Of a stretch of 64,000 nucleotides of DNA, positions 44,642 through 51,927 are shown piece by piece. The DNA lies in contig MGMG01000096.1 of NCBI GenBank assembly GCA_001796355.1, forward strand, positions 1 through 64,000, given 5' to 3'. Each line of letters begins with the position of its first letter. The first letter of the stretch is position 1. Under the pieces are notes generated by a model. It did not search any database and was not told where the DNA came from. It worked only from the letters and a program-made list of their open reading frames with translations. This DNA is from Chloroflexi bacterium GWB2_54_36. GTDB lineage: Bacteria > Chloroflexota > Anaerolineae > Anaerolineales > Anaerolineaceae. A program made the translations under genes and the position numbers.

Positions 44642-44781
44642 AAACCGTTCCGCCTGAGTTTTAGAGCCATACATCTTACAACTCGGAGCGCAGGTAGGTA
44701 CGCTGGCCATCAGCATCCACTGCTGCCGATGGCAGGTTGCTGACCTGCTTCACCTCAGGAGGGCTGCTCTGAACGGTTTTT
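44642..44781 (+). ncRNA. Candidate structured RNA (unknown class)
   Basis: About 140 bases without a gene fold on paper into a multi-branched structure. An outer stem AAACCGTTC/GAACGGTTT (44642-44650 with 44771-44779) and an inner stem CCTGAG/CTCAGG (44653-44658 with 44754-44759) enclose smaller stems. These are AGCG/CGCT (44687-44690, 44701-44704), GCCATC/GATGGC with CAGCA/TGCTG (44706-44733), and GCAGGT/ACCTGC (44732-44737, 44743-44748), partly alternative to the previous one. The outer stem runs into TTTTT, as in a terminator. It matches no RNA class I can name. Strand is chosen from the T-run. Confidence 0.4.
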
Positions 44782-44786
44782 AGCGC

Positions 44787-44834
44787 GACTTTTCACCAAC
44801 CCTCCTGGTTTCAGTTGGGGATTGGTGAAAAGTC
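44787..44834. repeat. 13-bp perfect inverted repeat
   Basis: GACTTTTCACCAA (44787-44799) and TTGGTGAAAAGTC (44822-44834) flank a 22-base loop, 35 bases beyond the stop of the small exported peptide gene. It could end that transcript, although only weak T-runs follow. Confidence 0.6.
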
Positions 44835-44868
44835 TTGATTTTACTTAATTAACCGAATTTTCCCAATA

Positions 44869-45087
44869 TTACGGGGTCATAAAATGGAGTCCCGATGCGC
44901 CACCGTTTAAGTTATCCCAAGCTGCTTCTGGAACCCAGACATGACTCGCCGCTCCAGTACCCGGTGCATGAGCAGGGTATGCACACCGGCCCAGCCCAGT
45001 TTCGCTAACGCCTGCCGCAAGAGCCGGACCTGCCATAACCGCCACGATCACCAACGTAAGAAGTAAAGCCAGCATTAGTTTTTTCAT
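44869..45087 (-). CDS. Small exported peptide of unknown function
   Basis: 72 residues starting at an ATG with GGAAAGGA upstream. A classical signal peptide is evident: MKK, a hydrophobic core of leucine, valine and alanine, then a probable cleavage after AGPALA. The mature part (~48 residues) is rich in Gly, Ala, His and Trp, holds one Cys, and has no recognised domain. It lies alone on the minus strand inside the tRNA-Ser-bounded segment, facing away from the SARP-type regulator. Whether it is a signal, a bacteriocin-like peptide or a surface factor cannot be told. Confidence 0.6.
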   Translation of the reverse strand: MKKLMLALLLTLVIVAVMAGPALAAGVSETGLGRCAYPAHAPGTGAASHVWVPEAAWDNLNGGASGLHFMTP

Positions 45088-45428
45088 CGCTAGTTTCCTT
45101 TCCTAAAGAGGTCTTTCTGATTGATCAATTGATTGTGGGTTGGAAAATCTACTGAAAGCAGTTCCTTTTGTCGATAAAAATCGTCTTCTGGCAATTCCTT
45201 ACACCACCTCCTGTTGATTTATGTAGAAATCGCCGGAAACCGGTGGCCGAAATCGGCGAAGACCGCTGACTAAAGTGCTTCGTTCAACCTGTTGGTCTGC
45301 TCTCGGGTTAAGATTGGGGGCGCCTGGCCAAGCACTCCTCGGCCTTAGAGTAAGGATAGCCACCCATCGCAAGGAAAACGTAAGGACATTCGATTGTATA
45401 ATGTCTATACAAAGGAGACACCGGCAAC
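45088..45428. promoter_or_regulatory. Divergent intergenic region of the island
   Basis: 341 bases between the exported peptide gene (minus) and the SARP regulator (plus). TATAAT at 45397-45402 and AAGGAG before the ATG at 45429 serve the regulator. No convincing -35 box, direct repeats of SARP-box type or further genes were recognised. Confidence 0.45.
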
Positions 45429-48398
45429 ATGGCCCAGCTCGCGTTTTCTTTTCTTGGGGGCTGGCAGGTCTCACTCGAAGGACAGCCCCTAACAGGCTTC
45501 GAATCAAGCAAAGTCCGCGCGTTACTGACTTATCTTGCCTTAGAACCCGACCGGCCGCACTACCGCGAAGCATTAGCCGGTTTTCTCTGGCCAGCCATGT
45601 CCTCTGCGGACGCGTATGCAAATCTCCGCCAGGCCCTCGCCAACCTCCGCAAAACCATCAGCGACTCTGCTGCCCGACCGCCTTTCCTGCTCATCACGCG
45701 TACGACGATCCAATTCAATCGCGCCAGTGATTACACGCTCGATGTGGCCGAATTCACCGCGCTGCTTGCCGATTGTGATCGGCATCCTCACCGGCACATC
45801 GAAACCTGCCAGGCTTGCGCGACGCGTTTGCAAATGGCAACGGAGCTTTACCACGGCGATTTTCTCGAAGGCTTTTTCCTGAGTGGAAGTTCTGAATTTG
45901 AAGAATGGGAGCTATTCCAGCGTGAAAGTCTGCGGAAGTTGGTGCTGGGTGCGCTCGCCCATTTGGCTGGATACTACGAAAGGTGTGCCTCGTTTGATCT
46001 AGCTCAACGCACGCTCGCACGCCAGCTCGAACTCGACCCATTGTGCGAGGAAGCGCACCAACACCTCATGCGTTCGTTAGCCCGCTCCGGCAACCGCACT
46101 GCTGCCCTGGCGCAGTACAACACATGCCGCCGTATCCTGGCTGAGGAACTGGGTGTAGAACCGTCTGGCGAAACAATATCCCTATACGAGCAGATCAAGA
46201 CCGGGAAGTTCGAGGGGTATATTCCGGGAGCGGTGCCTCAGTTGCATAATTGGCCTCATTCCGCCAAGCCCCTCATCGGGCGTGAAGCTGAACTGGCTGA
46301 GATAGCCGAATTGATTGCCAAACCGGATTGCCGTCTTCTCACCATCCTCGGCCCAGGTGGTATGGGAAAATCTCACCTGGCGCTGGAAGCAGCGGCTGCC
46401 CAGTCAAGGTCATTCAGGGATGGCGCAGCCTTTGTCTCCCTTGCGCCGCTGAGTTCGACTGAGTATTTGGCCTCAACCATTGCAGACGCTTTAAGTGTGC
46501 CGCTCTCCAGTCCGGCTGACCCTGGCGAACAGCTCGTCCACGCGCTCCGGGATTCGGATTTACTCATCGTCCTGGACAACTTTGAGCACCTTCGCCAGGG
46601 AACCACCCTCCTGTCCAAAATCCTGGCGCGGGCGCCAGGCGTGCAATTCATCGTTACCTCACGCGAACGGCTGGATGTGGAAGGCGAATGGCTATTTGAA
46701 CTCCGTGGCCTGCGCTACCCCGAATCAGAAAGTCCCGACCCGGATATTGAGAAGTACAGCGCTGTTCAACTATTCCTGTATAGCGCCCGCCGGGTTCGCT
46801 CGAATTTTGCGTTATCCGAGGTGGATAAAACCGCCATCGCCCGCATTTGCAGGATGGTAGGTGGAATGCCGCTGGCCATTGAGCTTTCTGCGGCATGGGT
46901 CCACGTTATCTCGCCCGCCGAAATCTCAGCCGAGATCGAGCGCGGCCTCGGAATTCTGTCCACCACCCGGCAAAACATTCTGGAGCGCCACCGCAGCTTG
47001 CGAGTGGTCTTCGATAATTCGTGGCAACTGCTCACCGCAGAAGAACAACGGGCTTTTCGAAACCTATCCGTCTTCCGGGACCCTTTTGAGCGCGAGGCTG
47101 CAGAGCGCGTGGCTGAAGTAACCCTGCCGCTACTCTCGACCCTCGTGGATAAGACGCTCGTTCATTGGGATCATAAATGGCGCTACAACATGCACGAGCT
47201 CATTGGGGATTACGCTCGTGAGAAGCTGCGTGAATCAGGCGATGAAGACGCCATCTTCGCCCGGCTTGCCGACTACATTTTGCGGTTGGCTGAAACTGCC
47301 GAGCCGGGACTCCGTGGTCCCCAGCAAAGCACCTGGCTCGACCGGGTGGATGCCCACCGCAATAACTTGCAGGCCGTGTTAGATTGGATCTTGAACTCCG
47401 GGAGTGACCTAAACCTTGAAATAGGGTTAAGAATCGCCAGCGCATTGGCCGGTTTCTGGTGGATGCGGGGCTTGAATAAAGGGCGTGATTGGCTGGCAGC
47501 CTTGCTGCAGCATCCGAAGGCTGCAAAACATACGGCGGCGCGCGCCAAGGCACTCGCTTTGGCCGGTGATCTCGCCATAGTACAGGAGGGTAACCACCCG
47601 GCGGCGCGTTTGATGTACGAGGAGAGTTTGTTGATAGCCAGGAAAATAGGAGACAAGCAAGGAGTCGCAATCGCGTTGCTTGGCTTGGGCGAAATAGCCC
47701 GGGCTGTCGGTGATGTTGCAGGCGCGCGTTCGTTAAAGGAACAGAGCCTGACAATCTGGCAGCAGTTAGAAGAAGGCTGGGGCATCGCCTGGGCTTTTCA
47801 CGAGCTGGGGGATCTGGCTTTCGATCAAGTCGATCTGGAGCAGGCGTCCTCGTTTTATAATCAATCCCTGGTTATCCGCAGGGAGATAGGTGACCAATCA
47901 GGCACGGCGTGGCTGATAAATAATCTTGGGGAAATAGCGCGTTATGAGGGCCATTATGAGCAAGCCCGAGAGCTATACGAGGAGAGCCTGAGATTGTTTC
48001 GGGAATTAGGTAACAAAGGGGGCATTACCTGTGCGATCACCAACTTAGGCTTTATTGCGCTGAGTCAGGGCAATCACCCTATGGCAAGGACTTTCTTCGA
48101 AGAGAGCCTGTCCCAGAACTCGGGGAACAAGGGCATAAATGCTTTTTGCTTGATTGGCCTGGCTGGTGTGTCGCAGAATTCTGTGCTTGCAGCGCGTTTG
48201 TTGGGAGCGGCAGACTCTATTCGGGACCTTAATATCACACCTACCGACCGCGTCGATCACGATCGGATTGTGGCCGCAGTGCGTGCTCAACTTGATGAAA
48301 CCACTTTTGCGGCAGCCTGGGAAGCTGGACGATCGATGCTACTTGACCAGGCAATTGAGGTCGCCCTTCAGGAGGAACGGACCAAAGAATCCTGGTAA
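45429..48398 (+). CDS. SARP-type transcriptional regulator: BTAD + NB-ARC (STAND) + TPR
   Basis: 989 residues. Residues 1-~95 form an OmpR-like winged helix with the SARP opening FLGGWQVSLEGQPL and FESSKVRALLTYLAL. A bacterial transcriptional activation domain follows (about 100-255, with LARSGNRTAALAQYNTCRRIL). Next is an NB-ARC/STAND ATPase: Walker A LGPGGMGKSHLALEA (about 306-320), Walker B LLIVLDNFEHL (about 377-387), VTSRERL (sensor 1) and MVGGMPLAIEL (GxP motif). The C-terminal third holds about five TPR repeats (about 700-920). Related AfsR/GutR-type proteins are ATP-driven switches that activate nearby genes after sensing a ligand. It is the main gene of the tRNA-bounded segment; target and signal are unknown. 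Confidence 0.9.
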   Translation: MAQLAFSFLGGWQVSLEGQPLTGFESSKVRALLTYLALEPDRPHYREALAGFLWPAMSSADAYANLRQALANLRKTISDSAARPPFLLITRTTIQFNRASDYTLDVAEFTALLADCDRHPHRHIETCQACATRLQMATELYHGDFLEGFFLSGSSEFEEWELFQRESLRKLVLGALAHLAGYYERCASFDLAQRTLARQLELDPLCEEAHQHLMRSLARSGNRTAALAQYNTCRRILAEELGVEPSGETISLYEQIKTGKFEGYIPGAVPQLHNWPHSAKPLIGREAELAEIAELIAKPDCRLLTILGPGGMGKSHLALEAAAAQSRSFRDGAAFVSLAPLSSTEYLASTIADALSVPLSSPADPGEQLVHALRDSDLLIVLDNFEHLRQGTTLLSKILARAPGVQFIVTSRERLDVEGEWLFELRGLRYPESESPDPDIEKYSAVQLFLYSARRVRSNFALSEVDKTAIARICRMVGGMPLAIELSAAWVHVISPAEISAEIERGLGILSTTRQNILERHRSLRVVFDNSWQLLTAEEQRAFRNLSVFRDPFEREAAERVAEVTLPLLSTLVDKTLVHWDHKWRYNMHELIGDYAREKLRESGDEDAIFARLADYILRLAETAEPGLRGPQQSTWLDRVDAHRNNLQAVLDWILNSGSDLNLEIGLRIASALAGFWWMRGLNKGRDWLAALLQHPKAAKHTAARAKALALAGDLAIVQEGNHPAARLMYEESLLIARKIGDKQGVAIALLGLGEIARAVGDVAGARSLKEQSLTIWQQLEEGWGIAWAFHELGDLAFDQVDLEQASSFYNQSLVIRREIGDQSGTAWLINNLGEIARYEGHYEQARELYEESLRLFRELGNKGGITCAITNLGFIALSQGNHPMARTFFEESLSQNSGNKGINAFCLIGLAGVSQNSVLAARLLGAADSIRDLNITPTDRVDHDRIVAAVRAQLDETTFAAAWEAGRSMLLDQAIEVALQEERTKESW

Positions 48399-48533
48399 TC
48401 ATCCTGTTTCATTTGCAGCCCTCCTGGTTTGATTGGACGGGCAACCAAAGCATCATCCTGAAGTTTTGTCATTTTTCGCCTTAGATCACAAAAATCACCG
48501 AAACCTTAAGTTTTGGGTAAGACATGTTTGTTA

Positions 48534-48551
48534 AATCATCTGCAGATGATT
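48534..48551. repeat. 18-bp perfect palindrome
   Basis: AATCATCTG and its exact complement meet without spacer, 136 bases after the SARP regulator stop. It has the form of a dimeric regulator operator, but no promoter is evident next to it. Confidence 0.45.
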
Positions 48552-48627
48552 AGAACCACTAGAAATTCGGCGATTTCCATCAAGTCACGCGTGTAATTTG
48601 CTAAAGTAATCTTGTTTTTTATACTAA

Positions 48628-48656
48628 CCGTGGGTTGGAATCCCACCCTCTCCGCT
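48628..48656 (+). repeat. att-like site, right copy (tRNA-Ser 3' end duplicate)
   Basis: 28 of 29 bases match 44415-44443. The single difference changes TTCGAATCC to TTGGAATCC in the T-loop. The bases upstream do not continue the tRNA, so only the 3' end was duplicated. Confidence 0.65.
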
Positions 48657-48880
48657 GACAGTTATCATGACTTTCCCACCGTGGTTCCCATGCCCTCGCG
48701 CTTCACTCCTGGTGATAAGCAAGGATGTGGAAGGAGGCGCGATAATTCAACTCAAGACGGGTTGAATCCTGACAAATACACGAAGCCTGTCGTCGTTGGA
48801 ATAATCGAACCGGGGTTCAAGCCGCACATTCAAATCTGCGCGGATTCTTATGATTCATCCAATTATGCAGTGAATTGACT

Positions 48881-48886
48881 TATAAT
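48881..48886 (+). promoter_or_regulatory. -10 box of the NTF2-like gene
   Basis: TATAAT lies 38 bases before the ATG at 48924. A TTGAC directly abuts it, too close to serve as its -35 box. Confidence 0.5.
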
Positions 48887-48923
48887 GTTTACTGGTTTAG
48901 TAATTTATTGATTCGAGGTAAAA

Positions 48924-49319
48924 ATGGCACAGGATGAATCAGAGGCGATTTATAAAGAAATTGAAGCTTTCACGGAAGCCTGGAACAAAGGTGACGCGAA
49001 AGCCGCCGCATTATTCTTTACCGAAGATGGTGTCCGGGTGGGCGTGAGCGGCGATATCCAGCATGGCCATACCGAACTTGAAACGGCCTACGACCGGCTG
49101 CTTCATCAAACCATGTCTGGCGCGGTAGTCAGCCTGGAACGCGGAACCATTCGTATGCTGACGCCGGAATTCGCGATCTGGCAGGGTGGTCTTGAAATCA
49201 CACCGCCTAATGGCGGGCGAGTTTTAAAGGGTTACATCGTCCAGGTAATGCAAAAAGTGGGCGGCCGTTGGCTGGTCCTCGAAGCTCACCCCAAGTTTTA
49301 CCCGCCAATTGTTAGTTAA
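48924..49319 (+). CDS. SnoaL/NTF2-like (SgcJ/EcaC type) protein
   Basis: 131 residues with the alpha+beta-barrel pattern of the NTF2-like superfamily. It has EIEAFTEAWNKGDAKAAALFFTEDG (about 12-36), the typical opening helix followed by the DG turn, then alternating strands ending VQVMQKVGGRWLVLEAHPKF. It has no signal peptide. Members bind small molecules or act as enzymes on diverse substrates, so no activity is assigned. It is single, between the att-like copy and a bidirectional terminator. The 49320-49515 stretch after it shows no gene. Confidence 0.8.
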   Translation: MAQDESEAIYKEIEAFTEAWNKGDAKAAALFFTEDGVRVGVSGDIQHGHTELETAYDRLLHQTMSGAVVSLERGTIRMLTPEFAIWQGGLEITPPNGGRVLKGYIVQVMQKVGGRWLVLEAHPKFYPPIVS

Positions 49320-49515
49320 GACCAGTTTTATTGACGCCTGTGACGACAAATAAATACCAGCCGCACCAGGCAGCCTGCCATCTTCATCCTGGAATTTGTC
49401 TATTCTGAGCTGGACGTTGCAATCGTCTGGCTTTGCGCGGGGCTTGATCTTAAAACAATCGGTATAAACCGCGACCTGTTGACAAAGCTGCCATACAAAG
49501 CTTCCGCCATTGAAA

Positions 49516-49550
49516 AAAGCCGCTGACAATCAAACCATGTCAGCGGCTTT
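49516..49550. terminator. Bidirectional terminator between NTF2-like and CHRD genes
   Basis: A perfect 13-bp stem AAAGCCGCTGACA/TGTCAGCGGCTTT with a 9-base loop. Further A residues lie on the left; the right flank is ATCCATCTTTATTT. Confidence 0.85.
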
Positions 49551-49591
49551 ATCCATCTTTATTTCCCAACCAGCTCGGCTGGATACACGGG

Positions 49592-50065
49592 TTACCGGGT
49601 CAACTGTGCTCGAACTGCCCCAGCCGGGAAGGCAGGGTTATGCACATTTACGTAATATTGGTCCGGGAATTGGAGAATCTGCATAATTAAGCCCGGATCC
49701 ACGGCAGTACATCCGCTGGATGAGCCGGTCGTTGGCGGGGTCAGCGGAACGACGACCGGACCGGCAACGTCGGCCGGAGCCCGGTGAATGTGGGAAGCAG
49801 TGGCGGAATCGATGTTTTCAACCGTCAAAACAAAGCAAATTTCTCCCTGCCCCGGATTGAAGGTAAAGAAGGCTGTGCCCGTACCATCGGGATCCCCCGG
49901 ACCAGGTCTTTCCGCTGCACCTGTCATGAAGACTTCAATCGGCCGGCCGCCCGTATCTGCCCCGTCGATCACGGCAGCAAATACCGGGCTTGCTGCGCCG
50001 ATTACCGAGATAAGCAGAATTAGGGCCAATACTGGCAAGGCTTTGAGTGGATTCAAACCTTTCAT
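49592..50065 (-). CDS. Secreted CHRD domain protein
   Basis: 157 residues from the ATG at 50065 (GGAGAAA upstream); a longer frame to 50140 covers the promoter. The signal peptide has core PVLALILLISVIGA and a likely cut after SPVFA. The single CHRD domain shows FTFNPGQGEICFVLTVENIDSATASHIHRAPADVAGPVVVPL and closes with YYVNVHNPAFPAGAVRAQL. Two Cys (in EICFVL and SGCTAVD) may form a disulfide. CHRD domains are beta-barrels of unclear role found in chordin and many bacterial secreted proteins, some near redox or metal genes. Confidence 0.88.
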   Translation of the reverse strand: MKGLNPLKALPVLALILLISVIGAASPVFAAVIDGADTGGRPIEVFMTGAAERPGPGDPDGTGTAFFTFNPGQGEICFVLTVENIDSATASHIHRAPADVAGPVVVPLTPPTTGSSSGCTAVDPGLIMQILQFPDQYYVNVHNPAFPAGAVRAQLTR

Positions 50066-50510
50066 CGAGTTTCTCCTTTTTGTAAATCGGATAAAACTTA
50101 TCATAATTATATTACGACAAGTTTCAGGGTTTGGATGCATTAATTTCTGATAAAATTGATCAATAATATGTAATTAAAAATAGACATGATTGTTCGAATC
50201 AGCCCTCCGGTGAACGCTGGCCAAATTGCCACTTGTAAACTAATGGATAATTCACTAATATATTATTGATAGATTCAGTCATATTATCTAAAACGCATTT
50301 TTTATAATTCATCGATTACCGTCCATTTTGGTCTTTCTTCCCTGCCAGGACGGAATCCCCCTCGACGAGCAGACCTGACAGGGTGGTTAATGGGCGTTGT
50401 TTGTCTTTCACGCCAATCGCAGGATTGTTCATCCTCCGGAAAATAAACCCGGCAGGTTGTTCTTAGCGTTAAACGATTGGCTTTATCGTTATGGCAATTC
50501 TGGAGCCCCC
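50066..50510. promoter_or_regulatory. AT-rich divergent region between CHRD and LuxR-type regulator genes
   Basis: 445 bases without a gene. A minus-strand TATAAT at 50106-50111 suits the CHRD gene. A plus-strand TATAAT at 50303-50308 could start the regulator transcript with a ~195-base leader. The stretch 50140-50310 is unusually AT-rich. The frame 50397-50510 is open but looks untranslated. Confidence 0.45.
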
Positions 50511-51239
50511 ATGAAAACAGGCCGGGTGAGATTGATGGTCGTTGACGACCACACCATCTTTCGGGAAGGTTTGGTCAGCCTACTCAAGCAGCAACCGGAT
50601 TTTGAGGTTGTTGGTGAAGCCGGGTTGGCAAGCGAAGCGGTTGATAAAGCGCTTGTCCTAAAGCCCGATATGGTTTTAATGGATATTGCTTTACCAGACA
50701 GCACCGGGTTCGAGGCAACCCGCAAGATCATGTCGCTGCTGCCAGAAACAACGGTAGTCATTTTGACCATTCTCGAATCGGATGAAATGCTGTTCGAAGC
50801 ATTCCACAGCGGCGCGCGGGGATATATGTTGAAGAACACCTCCATCTCCAAGTTGATGGCATCCTTACGCGGGCTGTTGCAAGGGGAAGCTGCGATTTCT
50901 CGGAAACTGACAACCCGAGTCCTGGAAGAGTTTTACCGCATTGGAAAAATAAAATACCACGAAGAAGTCCACTCTGAAGATCTGACCCACCGCGAGTTGG
51001 AAGTGCTCGAATATATGGGAGCAGGTTCATCGAACCATCAAATCGCCCAGCAACTGGTCATCAGTGAAAATACGGTCAAAAACCACGTTCACAATATTCT
51101 CCACAAGCTCAAATTAAAAAGCCGTCACGAGGCTGCCGGTTTTGCGCTGCGGCAAAAAATCAACAACCATATCACCGAAAAATTCATTTACCAACTTGTA
51201 CCTTTTCTCTTCCTGATAAATCAGTTGGTGTTCGATTAA
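50511..51239 (+). CDS. NarL/FixJ-family response regulator with hydrophobic C-terminal tail
   Basis: 242 residues from the ATG at 50511 (TGGAG upstream). The receiver domain has the acidic pair in MVVDDHTIFREG (about 9-20), the phosphoacceptor Asp in MVLMDIALPDSTG (about 59) and the Lys in GYMLKN (about 109). The LuxR helix-turn-helix follows: LTHRELEVLEYMGAGSSNHQIA (about 160-181) and VISENTVKNHVHNILHKLKLK. After the usual end comes an extra tail, KFIYQLVPFLFLINQLVFD, which is strongly hydrophobic. No histidine kinase is adjacent. It stands upstream of the pseudo-receiver and export cluster and could regulate them (inference from position). Confidence 0.88.
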   Translation: MKTGRVRLMVVDDHTIFREGLVSLLKQQPDFEVVGEAGLASEAVDKALVLKPDMVLMDIALPDSTGFEATRKIMSLLPETTVVILTILESDEMLFEAFHSGARGYMLKNTSISKLMASLRGLLQGEAAISRKLTTRVLEEFYRIGKIKYHEEVHSEDLTHRELEVLEYMGAGSSNHQIAQQLVISENTVKNHVHNILHKLKLKSRHEAAGFALRQKINNHITEKFIYQLVPFLFLINQLVFD

Positions 51240-51498
51240 CCTGAAACATATATTTATTTAGCTGGTTTTTGAACTAGTGCCCGGTCAGATCAAAAAAGAG
51301 CTTCACAAACGCGGTTTTTCGAAGAAACTGCCTTTGAAAATTCAATTCAGCGCATTGGTCGCCTCACTAGTCGTTTTTGCCAAATAGCCGAGGAAATAGT
51401 CCCTCTTCTCATGCTGAAGAACTAGTTCGGGTCATAGAATCGTGCCTGAACACCGAATATTATTGAAAAGCGTTAATCGATGATTTGGAGTGGCTGAA

Positions 51499-51867
51499 AT
51501 GCGGGTTCTGGTAATCCAAAGCAAGTCGATATTGGCCGCTGGCATTACTAGTCTTCTCCAGCAGCAAGGTACATTTGAGGTGGCGCGATTCGGTTTTCAA
51601 AATAAGGGCAAGTTATGCGAAGAGATCGACCGGTTTCGTCCAGATGTCATCATATTGGATGCGAGTTTAGGCCCGGCCAAAATCAGCTCCCTCCTTTCCT
51701 TACTGGAAGTACATCAAAAACTGCGGCTTTTGGTCATCAGTCTGGAGAACAATAAGGTTCAGGTTTACGAAAAGCAAGATCAGTCCATTAACACCCTTGA
51801 GAATCTAATCAAAGTGATCCACGGGGAATATTCCCATAAAGGGATGATCGAAACACCTGCTCCATGA
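51499..51867 (+). CDS. Pseudo-receiver (degenerate response-regulator-like) protein
   Basis: 122 residues from the ATG at 51499 (GGAG eight bases upstream; a GTG at 51490 is in frame). It has the alternating strand/helix pattern of a receiver domain and keeps an Asp at the phosphoacceptor place (DVIILDASLG, about 53). The N-terminal acidic pair is replaced (LVIQSKS), and the conserved Lys after strand 5 is not evident. No output domain follows. It probably cannot be phosphorylated in the usual Mg-dependent way and may act by protein contact. It precedes the first RND gene by 60 bases. Confidence 0.65.
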   Translation: MRVLVIQSKSILAAGITSLLQQQGTFEVARFGFQNKGKLCEEIDRFRPDVIILDASLGPAKISSLLSLLEVHQKLRLLVISLENNKVQVYEKQDQSINTLENLIKVIHGEYSHKGMIETPAP

Positions 51868-51927
51868 TTTGAGATTTTACCGGTTACAGCATCAGGGTCA
51901 GTCCATCTGTCCAAGGAGGAAAACCTT

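Larger units (their letters stand above)
48399..48923. other. Non-coding stretch at the right end of the tRNA-bounded segment
   Basis: 525 bases without a convincing gene; a frame at 48612-48878 has no ribosome-binding site and runs through the att-like copy. It contains CCCTCCTGGTTT, also found at 44799-44810, an 18-bp palindrome, the att-like copy and the promoter at 48881. Confidence 0.6.

Noticed and set aside
44354-48656. Prophage or integrative element with its own integrase
   Set aside because: No integrase, replication or phage gene lies between the att-like copies; only a remnant or trans-mobilised segment can be argued.
48612-48878. 88-residue plus-strand open frame beyond the SARP gene
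   Set aside because: Runs through the tRNA-end duplicate, lacks a Shine-Dalgarno and shows no protein-like pattern.
49224-49529. 101-residue minus-strand open frame
   Set aside because: Overlaps the end of the NTF2-like gene and the terminator hairpin; no start signal.
51240-51498. Possible degraded gene between the LuxR regulator and pseudo-receiver
   Set aside because: No continuous frame or recognisable remnant; treated as plain intergenic DNA.
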